Part shown: positions 23,511 to 34,796 of the stretch, piece after piece | How positions within the stretch are numbered: the stretch's first letter is position 1 | Layout of the letters: every line of letters begins with the position of its first letter | NCBI GenBank assembly: GCA_963969345.1 | Contig: OZ017766.1 | Coordinates: 4,092,001-4,156,000 of the forward strand | Source: Turbatrix aceti | Lineage: Eukaryota; Nematoda; Chromadorea; Rhabditida; Panagrolaimidae | Direction of reading: 5' to 3' | Length of the DNA stretch: 64,000 nt | Notes under the pieces: model-generated | The model's input: the letters and a program-made list of their open reading frames with translations, nothing else | The model's database searches: none | Told to the model about the DNA's origin: nothing | Position numbers and translations under genes: made by a program

Positions 23511-23765
23511 ATGGCACAAAAGAAGAGACTCGAAAGGCCTGCTTGGCAACAAACAGTCAAGAACTTGACCCGCACAGTCATTGAAGGCCGATCTCCTCAG
23601 CCCTACGATCCATATCGCGGCTTCGAAGCTTTCATTGACCAACTATCTAGAAATCTAAATACTTTTCCAACAAGACACACCGAAATCACCACGACAAGCG
23701 GTTCTGCCACCAAAATTATCATTCGAAAGGCCAAAAAGAATTCCGCATTCTTTTTTCACAGTTAG
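23511..23765 (+). CDS. Unrecognised small basic ORF
   Basis: 84 codons starting MAQKKRLERPAWQQ and ending KNSAFFFHS, with protein-like composition (PQPYDPYRGFEAFIDQL in the middle). A CGCACGCAG acceptor-like site lies 11 bp upstream, and the frame is open through it to about 23442. I recognise no domain. It sits 90 bp downstream of the RTE insertion, so it could be part of an older element that the RTE landed in, an exon of a dismembered gene, or chance. Confidence 0.25.
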   Translation: MAQKKRLERPAWQQTVKNLTRTVIEGRSPQPYDPYRGFEAFIDQLSRNLNTFPTRHTEITTTSGSATKIIIRKAKKNSAFFFHS

Positions 23766-25530
23766 AACTGCACCCGCTTTTCGTAAACTTTCATGCGTAC
23801 TCCAGGTAGTTTCAAAAAAATCCAACAGCATTCAAAAAGAATTTCAGAAACCACCTTCATCGTTAGCTGCAAATCTTGGTCAACTTGGCTTCCCCCGTTT
23901 TTTCCAAAGTTTTTTTATATACATTATTATTTGTTGTTTCGTTTTGATTTGTTCTGTTTTTTTGTTGTTTTACATATACCAAATCGGCACACTTTAGGTG
24001 TATATAAATCGAATTAAATTGAATTAAAAAATATAACTAAAAAAGATGCCAAACGAGAAATTCAATTGCCCCTACAAGACGTGTTAAAATAAGTTGAAGG
24101 AGACATTTGTAATCCAAAATTTCCAGGTATCCGACCCGAAAACCATGAATTTCGGGTTGGATCTGGGTTCGGGTCGGGTTTTGGGTCGGATTCGGGTTCG
24201 GATCGCGTTGTGGGTCGGGTACTTGACAGCACTGCCACTATTTATTTCACCCGTTGCTTCGGATGGTAGCCTGGAGGCGGTTGATGGGCGGCGCTTGTTT
24301 TGCGGCTATCAATTGTTTACATTACGCGGACTGCATAGTTGTCAGCTACTGGCTTCTTGGCAAACTTGACTTTGCAAGCCCATGGCATACCAGTCCGATG
24401 GATCGAGTCGGCAGGCCGCTTGTAGATCCGGCGCACTCGAGACGCTGTTGATCGTGGATGACAGTTTGTGGGCAAGCTGAGATGTTCTTTAAAAAAAGGG
24501 GGTTTTCTGCAATGTTATTTGGAAGGTATCACTCTTCCATCATTCTCACCTGTACTTCCGGTAGACACAAGAAAATAGCTCTGAAAGCAGGTTTGCGCAA
24601 CACCTTTTCGCCTAAATATAAATATTCTTGTAATGTCCAAGCTCCTAGCCAGAACAAGCTCGAAAGGGAACGTTTTACGCGTTCACGCAGAAACCTTTCC
24701 CCGATAACCACCTGCCGCCTACAGTAATACAGATTACATTTCAACATTCTAATACGGACCTGTTCAGCATTTCCCTGCCGACGCCCCCGAGACTCCGTGA
24801 CTTTGGCCGTTAACTCGGAGTGATTAAAATACTGTTTCAGAGAACCCGGCGACTACCAAATGTAGTACCCATGCTATGTATAGAGAGAGGGACCAGGACT
24901 CATGTTCAGCTGATCGAATTCCCAACACGCTGAAAACTGTTTTGGTATTTAATTCCGTTTTTGTGGTATATTTATGTTAATCTCATTTTTGATGGTTTGG
25001 GCTTCGAAAAGTTAAAAAACAATTTATTACTACACTCCAAAAAAGACCGAATTTTCCAGCGGCGTCTTTCGTTTTCTGCAGTCGAAACTTAATTATGACT
25101 TTTGAACTCGGGAATTTGAGTAGTCAAAGTTGTCCGCCAAGTTGAAACGTCATGTTTTTTTTTGTGCGATCGAGACTGATAAAAAAAAGACCGTTAATTT
25201 GATTCAAAAACAGAGCGTACGCCGTCGATGTTTACGCGTGTTGCCGTGTAATCCCTCATTTGAATTTCCGATTACCACATTGGGCCGCTAGGGGCGTCAA
25301 GGGGCAGGTTGCCTCATTGTGCAGTCAATGAGCATAACCACGTTCCGCGGTTAGGTTTATCAGTTTATTTAGTATTCTTAACTGATTTGCTGGCGTGGCA
25401 CGCAGGAGACAGACGATTCCAGTTGATTGGCGTGGACTGATCATGTCTTTGTGACACTACGTCAAATGTTTCTTACCACCCATCAGACAACATCGACCTG
25501 GGTCGATTGCGCGGATTACTAACCCCAACG
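23766..25530. other. Noncoding stretch with T-rich and G-rich blocks
   Basis: It includes a TAAATCGAATTAAATTGAATTA tract near 24005-24026 that resembles the RTE 3' tail and may be the end of an older copy. The G-rich block is listed separately. No gene is seen. Confidence 0.35.
24154..24219 (+). repeat. G-rich block, G-quadruplex candidate
   Basis: Eight GGG runs in 66 bp, spaced by short TCGG/TT linkers (for example GGGTTCGGGTCGGG). This satisfies the simple G3+ four-run quadruplex pattern several times on the + strand. Function is unknown. Confidence 0.55.
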
Positions 25531-25541
25531 GTACTTTCAGA
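25531..25541 (+). promoter_or_regulatory. Candidate spliced-leader acceptor of the NBD-less gene
   Basis: GTACTTTCAG is followed by a single A and then the start ATG. The same TTTCAG-A-ATG arrangement occurs at the glucosidase II beta gene. Confidence 0.5.
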
Positions 25542-28500
25542 ATGTCAAGTCCATCTGTGGCTTCACTCGTCAAATATAGTGACTTCTTCAGACTGGTAGG
25601 TGTTTTTCAAAAAATATAGAAATACAGTAGTGGCCAAAAGTTTATGACATTGATGTTTTTTCGCTGCTACCTGAGTCAAAAGCGTGCTATCCGGTTCAAA
25701 TTTTTTTTCAAAAAAGTATGCTAGTACACTGTTAAAATAAGCCACTTACTGTCCTTGGGCACAGTATATTGGTTACCGTAACGGACGATGACAATTTTCC
25801 TCAAAAGTCATTATTTTGTAATCAGTTCAGTTTTAATTTTTTATTACTTGGTAAAACGCTCTGTTATGCTTCTTAATTATTATTTTGTGTTTCCAAAGTG
25901 TTTAGAAGAAAGATTGTTCAAAGACCGCTCATGAACAGCGTTTGGGAGCCCTCGAAAGGGGCCGCCAACGAAGGGTACTGCGCGCATGCGCGCGGGTCAG
26001 TTTATCGTCGCAAATTTGGCCGGCAATGGAACAGTAAAAATCTGCAACACTCAAAAAAGTTCAATCATGGACTAGGAAAAGTAAAAATATTAGTTTAGGG
26101 CAGATCGTGAAAGAAATTCATCTTCAAAGGTCGTCGGTCATGTCTTCGATGTTAGACCCCAACATCATTTGTCTTACGAAAAACCCGGGATTGAGTGGGT
26201 ACTGACGTGTATCGGGTAGAATATGTTTGATAAGACTATGCGCAATCTAATCAAGCTCTATATTGCTATACGCAACCCTCCAGTCTCTTGGAATTTTGCT
26301 TGACAAATAAACATAGCATTTCGGAAATCTCATCATAGTACAAACAAATTGCACTTGGTTCCATATTGTGTTAAATTTGTTTTTACATGCTTTATTTAAC
26401 CAATGTATGTTATTTTGAAGCTTTTTGCTTTTTTTACTCAGGTTCTGTGAGAATTCGGTATCGTTCATACAACACGAATTTCACAAATCGTTATAAGTGA
26501 ATGTTAGGCAGAATTCCAAGAGACTGGAAGGTTGCATATGGCGATATATAGCTTGATTGGACTGCCTACTGTCTTGGCAAACATATTCTACCCGATACAC
26601 GTCAGTGCACACTCAATCCCGGGTTTTTTGTAAGGCAAATGATGTTGAGGTCTAACACCGAAGACATGACCGGCGACCTTTGAAGATGAATTTCTTTCAC
26701 GATCTGCCCCAAACTAATATTTTTACTCATATCAGTCCATGATTGAATTATTTTGAACGTTGCAGATTTTTACTGTTCAATTGCCGGCCAAACTTGCGAC
26801 GATAAACTGATCTGCGTGCATGCGCGCAGTACCCTTCGTTGGCGGCCCCTTTCGATGGTTCCCAACCGCTGTTCATGAGCGGTCTTTAAACAATTTTTCT
26901 TCTAAACACTTCAAAAACACAAAATAATAATTAAAAAGCATAACAGAGCGTTTTACCAAGTAATAAAAAATTAAAACTGAACTGATTACAAAATAATGAC
27001 TTTTGAGGAAAATTGTCATCGTCCGTTACAGTAACAAATATACTGTGCTTAAGGACAGTAAGTGGCTTATTTTAACAGTGTACTAGCATACTTTTTTGAA
27101 AAAAAATTTGAACCGGATCGCACGCTTTTGACTCAGGTAGCAACGAAAAAACATCAATGTCATAAACTTTTGGCCACTACTGTAGAATAGATCAGCATAC
27201 AAGCTACACATAATAACGTACATATATGTTTTGTCATCATATGATTTTTCTGATTTTCTTGATCATAAAAAAGCTGACTTTCACGTGCCGAATAAAAATT
27301 CTTGTGTTGTGATCTTTTATATTTTCACCAATGATCGGCAGTGGAAGTAAATTTACGGTACATCCGGATTTGGGATGAGGATTATGTTAAATCCCTCACA
27401 GGCCTGTACCTGCGCAAGGAGATGGCGGAAGTTGCACTCGGCCTGGGCTTAACTCGATGATCGAAAATCAACCACACCGACGTGATCTTTTTTAGTCAGA
27501 GTTCATCTCCTTCACGGATGTCGCCTTTCTCATTGTCGGCGGCTTTCTTTCCGTCGTATCGGGCGCTGCCCTTGTCCATTTCGTAGCGATCGTTGGTCGC
27601 ATTCTGAACATCTTTATCCTGGTCGACAGCGAGTCCAATGACTTTCGCGTCCAGGTGACACCTTCTGTGCTTTACTTCTGCGCAGCGTCGCTGATTGCGT
27701 CTTTTATCGTCGTTCTCCAGTACGCGTGTTTCCGGATGGTCGGCCTCAAGGTGGCTCGTCGCATCCGGCGCGAGTACCTGTATGTGCTAGCTGAGAAGCC
27801 GTTGTCCTACTACGAGCACCCCGTGAACGCGGCGGTCAACGCTCGTTTTGAAGCAGACGTTCTCCACATGCTAGCCGCGGTCACGGAAGCCGTCCCGGCG
27901 ACAATTGCCACTCTTGCCCAGGTGGTGGTCGCCGTTGTTATCTCTGTGACGCATTGTGTAGAACTTTTCTGGCCGGTTGCCGGGTTTGCTTTGTTTTCTG
28001 CCGCTTGGTTCCTTTTCTTCAACTACGTGAGTTTTTATAGAAGGATTTACCGGAGATCAAAACCCTGGATTTCAGCTCACTGTGGCGCTCGGCAAAAAAG
28101 AAGCCCAGCTCGCAGAAAAGACCGCGCATGCGATAAAGAACTCTTCGGCATACCTGTCGCATGCCAACGCGCGTTGGACGATTTCGTTGTGGCGACACGT
28201 GTTTATAGGAATCGTTACCGGAACAACGTGGTTCTTCCTGTACAGCGGCATGGGTTTTTCCCAGGCGTATGCAAATATTTTGCTGGACAGCGGGGTTTTA
28301 CGGACACCGGGTCACTCTTTCATCCTTGCGTGCTCGCTGATGCCAGCAGCGGCAAAGCTCGGCCAACTGCCTTTCCACATCAGCAACATACTCGGTGCCG
28401 CGCGGGCTCCTGCGTGGATTCGGCATCTCCGGGATCCGGCTTCTTCGCGGCCCCTGGCAGATGACGATCAGCGACCGCCGCCTGAGTACTGGCCGAGTCC

Positions 28501-29817
28501 CGAGGGCAAGCGCAAGTCGTTCATGATCACATTTTTCCAAAACGAGCTTCTTGGAGTTCCTGTGGTAGGCCGCCGAAATCTGGAATGCCAACCAAACAGT
28601 ATTTTAGCGACTCTACCCCCGCAACGGCACCGCGTTCAGTCACCTGCGGAGCACAGCCCGCAGCAAGTGGATCACCTACGGCGGAGGCTTCGTGCTTGCG
28701 ATTTTCTTTGCCGCAGCGCCGCCCATGTTCACAAAACTCAACGGGGACCTGTTCGAGATGTACGTCGGTAGAGGTTGGTTGAATCGTGTTTATGCACCTG
28801 TTGCTAATCCCAGAAGCAGCAGTTTCAGCGGGCTTCTTTGACGAAGGCATCTTTCATGGCTGGCGTTATCTGGTCGTTGGCTCGCTCTTCTGTTTCCTTG
28901 GTTTCGTTTCTGTGAGTTGACTGTTTTTGGAATTCAAAGGAGTGCAAAGTGTTATAGACTCTGATGTTCGCCTACAACGGAGAGCACCTGGCCCACGAGA
29001 TCCGATGCGCGACGTTTTGGCACTTCATGCAGCGATACGGCGCAGCCCGAGCAACCGCCGTTGGCGAAAAGCTCGTCTCGCTGCTGACAACGGTGACGGA
29101 CAAGTGCAAAGCAGCGTTTGACTCCCGGCTCTGCCAGTTCACAGTGGCCGTCGGAAACCTGGCGTTCGGCGTAGCCTTTGTTTTCGAGAAAAACGTCGTG
29201 ACAGCAATCGTGTGCTCGGTCATATTTGCGCTCCAGGCCATCTCGCAGTTCTTCGTCATCCACATGGCCGATATCCATACCAAGGTGGCTCTCGAAAAGA
29301 AAAATGCCCTCGGTCGAAGTTTGCTAGAGCAGTTCAAGCTCATGCACGAGGCCGAGGTCGGGGGCGCGCTGCCCCGTATCACCGAGCAGCACGATCACTA
29401 CCTCTCGCTCAACTTCCATCGCCATGTCTCGGTCGTCGTCGCGCAGGGCATGAAGTTCTCGTTCGCAGTCGCTGTGCCGCAGGTCGCGCAGGCCGTCGGC
29501 TACACAGCAGGCGCGTTTCTCATTCTGGATGGTCTCGTGCGACCCATCGTTGTGTATAAGTGAGTTGCGCTGGACCCCAAAAAAGGGTGAAAACAATTGT
29601 GCTTTCCAGAATCGTTCAAACTCTGCACATCTGCTCGTTTGCCATATCCTTCGTCGCGCAGTTCTACAACATTGCGCAGGTAGCGCGGTACGCTGCCATG
29701 GACCTCGACGACGTCCTGCCAAAGCCGCCGTCCATCATGAACCCGACGACGATCTCTACGGTTTCATCCGGCGGCAATGGGGAACCTTCGAACACGTCGT
29801 CCGAAGCCCTCGCGTGA
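25542..29817 (+). CDS. NBD-less ABCB-like protein: two membrane domains, no ATPase
   Basis: Six exons (25542-25595, 27496-28026, 28076-28564, 28608-28767 joined to 28814-28911, 28958-29559, 29610-29817; counted by segment there are seven) give about 713 residues. Exon 1 encodes MSSPSVASLVKYSDFFRL directly behind a GTACTTTCAG acceptor. TMD1 follows, with VARRIRREYL, the P-glycoprotein intracellular-loop motif, after TM2. The segment after TM6 (about residues 300-358) is a 45-residue proline/charge-rich linker where NBD1 should be. TMD2 then runs through HEIRCATFWHFMQRYG and six more membrane segments, and the protein stops 48 codons into the last exon. There is no Walker A, LSGGQ or Walker B anywhere. 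Three introns match the tandem P-glycoprotein in place and phase. Such a protein cannot hydrolyse ATP itself. It might bind ligands, act as a regulator or channel, or pair with another ATPase. A poly(A) signal is at 29918-29923. Confidence 0.82.
25625..27182. mobile_element. Fold-back Tc1/mariner-type element (non-autonomous)
   Basis: The two ends are perfect inverted repeats starting CAGTAGTGGCCAAAAG, flanked by TA on each side (25623-25624 and 27183-27184), the target duplication of Tc1/mariner elements. The inverted similarity extends almost to the middle: arms of about 675 bp (to about 26300 and from about 26508) around a loop of about 200 bp. The arms differ at scattered positions. No transposase motif or long open frame is present. 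It lies wholly within intron 1 of the NBD-less ABC gene, where its transcript would fold into a long hairpin. Confidence 0.85.
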
Positions 29818-29923
29818 CATTCAAATCCCTTTGCTTTTTGCCAACCCTGTACATTCGCCTCGCGGCGCCTCAAGTTGATACTTATTAATGGCGTGAGATT
29901 AGTTTATTCCTCGCCTTAATAAA

Positions 29924-32900
29924 TACACGCAGCATAATTTTATGCAATAAACTTGGCAGCGGTGTTACTTTCGTAATTATGCGGCCACTTGCAGCGCCGC
30001 AAGTGACTCATGGACAACGCTCGCGGCATCCGTCGGACAGCGGTCATTTCGAAACCTACTATTTAGTTTGTGCACAGTCATTTTGAAAAAAAAGTCATCT
30101 GGCTGGTGGCAAAAAAAAAGTCATGTACGCGCTCCCGCCGGCATTCGTCACTGACCGACGTGCCACCGTTTTTTACCTGCCGGGTTCGCTGGAAGCAGCT
30201 GGTTGTTTCCTTTTTTCTTTTTCTGTCACGGCTGCGCATTGCTGGGAACGCCAGGCGAAAGTTTCCGGGAAACGACCCTCCTCACTCGAGTGCGTGCACC
30301 TGCGTCACGCAGATGAGTTTGCAGCGCGGCTTTGGTAACAAAACCTCATTTATTTTTTTTTCTCGCGCGCTCGTTTGTCCATCTTTGCACAAAGGATTCC
30401 GCACACCTGCGCAAAAACAAGAAGCAGGTCCATTGAGAAGCCTTTGGCTTTTGTTGTGGATTTTCTCTCTCGTCAAAGCCCTTGACGACGTCCGTAGGCA
30501 GGCTCCCTTAAATCAGCCGCGCTTTGCAATTTTTGACCTGTCCGAGAACAAACAAGTCGTGGTGTATTTTTATTTTGTTTTGGAGTGTAAAAAAGTGACA
30601 ATGTACATTCTTTCCGCCGCGTTTGAAGCGAAGCGCATTCTGCCTGGCGGGTTATCCGCCAGATGTTTTTGCAGCCACCAACAAAACGTTGATGACTCGC
30701 CACGGCCCGCCCGTGGCATTTGCAGTTGATAGGGGCTTTGAAGGCGGACGGCTTTCACTGATGCTTCCTCGAGAGCCGGTTCTTTTATCCCGTGTCCGAA
30801 CGAACACTGCAGTCATAATCCGCCGTGTCTCCCATCCGGAAGACAACGGAAGACTGCAACTCTAATCTCGCCAACCCTGACTGCAAATGACTGCCGGGAG
30901 GGGGGATATATATCTGATCTTTGCACGCTTCATCCAACAATTGATTTGACCCGATCACGCGTCTGGTATTTGTTTGCGTGTGACAAGTGCATGACGATCG
31001 GCGTGAACCCGATGCTGTACGCACGCTGTTTGTTTGCATCCATCCCCGCGTTCTTCAACACTCTCGGGGAGGGGGTATCATGCGCCGGGCCGGTGTACGT
31101 GTTGCATCACGTCACCTGTGTATGCACGATGGAGTGCACCGTAAATCGCGTTCGCGTAGATGTACTTTGCATGATAGAGTGACTCTCATCCCATCTGATA
31201 CTGCCTCATGAGGCTCGTAGCAGAGTCAGATGACCGACCGCGCGCTTCTGGGATTCAAGCGCTGTAAAAATATTCAACGTCCATTTTGTCGCGTCGCCGC
31301 AATTTTTTTTTGCGCTAGAACGAGCTAAAAGGGCGTAACCCAGGTTACAAATTTATTTTTAGGAAAAAGATCGCCTTCGATCCGAGTGACGTCACATCGG
31401 GTCAATTTTTGTTCAGTCCCCGGGTTTTTACCCAAACGCCAAAGAAGTTTTTATGACTTGATTTTTTGGGAAAACATTGATAATGATAACGGAAAAGTTG
31501 TCGTAACTTCCCGGACCTTTCGCGTGCACAGGGCACCAAAAATAAACAGAACGACCAAAATTCGAAAAGAAAAACATTATTGATACTGTTTGGCAAACTT
31601 CTGCATACACAAAAAATTGCTAACTCTTTTTTTTCTCGAAACTTGCTAATCCACACAGGATTCTAGAAAACGCAATTGTAGTTTGAGCGAGCGAGCGCCA
31701 TTAATTTTTTGTATGTACCGTTACTTTTTTTGTCGGAAGAACGGGAACGCGCAGGGTTTCTCCTCGCCTCGGGGCACCCTTCTGCCAAGAAGTTATTTTC
31801 CAACAAAGCAGCAGTCATCGTCTTTCATTATTCCATTCACCTGTGGTCTTTTGTTTACCCGTAAATGGCATCTGCGTGTCGCATTGTGTCTGCGAGGACT
31901 CACATCACTTTGCTTCACTCGCGGCTGACAGCCAGCCAGCCTTGCCCCATCCAGTGTTTACCGCGCGAACTCTCGAGATTTGTTGAGACAAACAAAAATA
32001 AAAAAATAAAAATACCTCACGACCCGACTCCAGTCACCGGTATCCACGTGGTGACCTGTTTTGCATTGTCATCACGGTTGTTTTGACTAGACGCCAGCTT
32101 TGTCACCACTGTGGTCGATGACTCATTACGATCGGCAGGGACATGTTGAAAGTCATGCCGCCGGGGGGAGGAGAAGTCTGGACTCGTCCTGGGCCTATGG
32201 ATAGTTTCGTAACTGAAAAAAGAGTTCATACGCATAAAAGCGTCTGATTTCGGTCCACGTCCTTTCACTCCCGTCATGCTTCATTTTTCGTCCCGCATCA
32301 AACCTATTTACCTGATTTTTTCTGTCCCACACGGGACAGTGATAAAAATACGTGCTTGCTTACCTTTCTTTCACTTTTACCGTACCTGAAATTGCCGCTC
32401 GACTTTTGTACCCTGAGCTGTCTGTTCCCGAGTCCTGTGTCAACTGCCTTTCTTCGAGTCACGTCACGCAGTATTTTCGCTACGTGTGTAGTGTTCAGCG
32501 ATCCGCAGTCGCCTTCAATCGATTTTTTCTCCTCAAAAGTGACATCATCGCAGCGGCGGCGCTCACTCGCACACCCAGCAGCCGGTCGCGTCGTCGTCGT
32601 CGTCGTCGTGCAGAAACTCGCGCTGGCATCGTGCGAGTCGGATGCTCTCTGATTTTATGTCCTGTTCTGATTTTATGATTCCCAATTCGCCGTTTGATGT
32701 GCCATTGATGATTCCGTTTGCCTGCGACTGTGCGTTGCTGCCAGGTGACGTCATGTGATCGATACCCGCTCTCGCAACTGACTATCAAATCGCTCTTCTT
32801 TGTCTCCGCTGTTGTGTTTGCGCTCGTTCGTGGGGTCTTGAGGACCAGGACCGCAGCTATTTTTACACGCGCATATGCACAATAGACGTAAAGAACAGCA

Positions 32901-34690
32901 CGAACGTTGCTTTGCTTTGTTTTGCGATCCTGAGATACGTTTTTTTAAGGGAATGCGTTCTCCGTGGTTTTTGTCCAAATGCAAATGCCTCTCATTGACG
33001 GGCGCTCGGAATGCTTTGTTCTTAATTGTTCCCGTGATTTACGCCTTTAACATAAGCGGCCGGGAATGCTGCCTCGCAAGAGCCCCCCGGTAACCGTGAC
33101 CTTCCCGCGTGAGGCAAATCGCTGACTTTTATTCACCAAAGGACATTTCCGTGTTATTGCAAAGCAGGTTTTACAATTTGTCTGGATTAAAAATTTCACA
33201 TGCCTCCCGCAGAGACGTGAGGCGTGATATTTGTTGTCGAGTGTTTGTTGTTGTTCGTAGCCGCCGGCATGTCATGGTTTTCTCAAAATAATCACAGGAA
33301 ACTAATCCATTTCCTGCATTTTTCCGATGATGCGATGCTTGGATTTGATTCTTGCTTCTCCGCCCGTTCATTCATGTGCCCTTGTTTTTTTTTCTTGCGA
33401 AGAGAAATCTGTTTGGTCGTCGGACCTGACGGATCTGTCTTTTCCTTCTCACAGAGGTGACGTCAACTCAACTGTGATGTGATGGCGTTCAATCTTCGCT
33501 CTTCCCTTCGCCCCGCATTTGTCATCTGTCAGCCAGCCGCAATCTGGCATGTATTCTCCATCACCCCACGTACGTGTACCCCCGACGATGCCGCGCGGAA
33601 GCATCTCACTTTTTTTATTTCTTATTTTTGTGATTTCCGTCCATGTGCGCGGGACGAGAACTGTATGCAACTTTCTTTGTTTTTCCCAATTTTTTGCGTC
33701 TTCGACCTGCGAGGCGGCGATCCGTGCACGTTTGGAGCGCGGTGGTTACGGGTTCTGTATCACGTACAATGTATGCTCGCCTGCAATCACGCATATCGAA
33801 CGCGTCACACTGTTGTGCAACCCCAGCCGAGAATCACCGGGTTCACCAAGGGGCGTTACAATCCCAGACGACCAAGCACCGGACTGCTTTTCGGCATAGA
33901 CTCCCTTCACTTTGCATCTGTTGATGCTCGCTCGTGAACCATGGGGTCTGACGTGATCTTTATTGTCTTGTCTGACTTATTTTTTGAGGCGCTACCGGTA
34001 GGAATAACTCCTTGCGCGCAGGCTTGTTTTGATTCTGTGATGGACTTTGCTTTTGGATGTCTGATAAGAGATCCATCTCCGATGCGGATCCGTTGGACCT
34101 AACCAACACAGACAGAGCACAGCGCGTGATTGTATAATTCTATGATGTGAGAAAGAAGAGTGGCGTCATAAGCAGCGGGACGGGCCCCAAAGAAGCGGTC
34201 TCCCTGCTCCCCAAATATTGCACCTGCTTGTTTTCGCCCTACCGTGGCATTGGTTACTGACACCGCCATCCTGCTGCCACGCCGACGCTCTCAGCGTTCG
34301 ACGGCACGTCTTTTCTTCTTTTCTCGTCCCGCGGCCATGGTTTCGAGTACTTGAACGCCCCAAAATGAGTCCCAATAACGCGGTGTTTGTTTCTCAGCGA
34401 TTTGCCCAATTCTCGGAAACACAGGGCACGCTGCTTTCTTTCCGGCACCGTAATTCTACGCGTGCAGATGTTTTTGAAGCGCCGCCGAAACCGGCGTAGT
34501 TCATTGCCGGCCAAGGCCTCTTTCGCTTTGTTTGAAGAGAGCGCCCGCAGACGGACGCCGTGATGTCATTGGAGTGTTTTTGCCCAATTGAGGCCACTTT
34601 GCGTTGTCCGGGACATGCCCCAGGTGACGTGACGTGTCGTCTTGCCGACCCCGACCTTTGTTGCCAGGCTGGCTTCAAAAAAATAATTGC
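29924..34690. other. Long upstream region of the phosphatase gene, no gene supported
   Basis: 4.8 kb with short open frames on both strands and no paired splice signals. It includes a (GTC)7 run near 32588-32608, two AP-1 sites (30004-30010, 32119-32125) and three perfect CRE sites (31387-31394, 32746-32753, 33458-33465). It is the probable distal promoter of the MAP-kinase phosphatase gene. Confidence 0.45.
32588..32608. repeat. (GTC)7 trinucleotide run
   Basis: Seven consecutive GTC units in noncoding DNA upstream of the phosphatase gene. Confidence 0.7.
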
Positions 34691-34796
34691 CACCGCATTT
34701 TCAGCATCCTCTCAACAATTTTGTTTCTACCAAAAAAACTCCTCTGTGTCGTAGCAAATACGATCGATACCGACTAGGCGGCGCCCACGACGGTAC

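Noticed and set aside
30070..30729. 219-codon plus-strand frame
   Set aside because: Composition looks random, there are no splice partners and no domain, and frames on the other strand overlap it.
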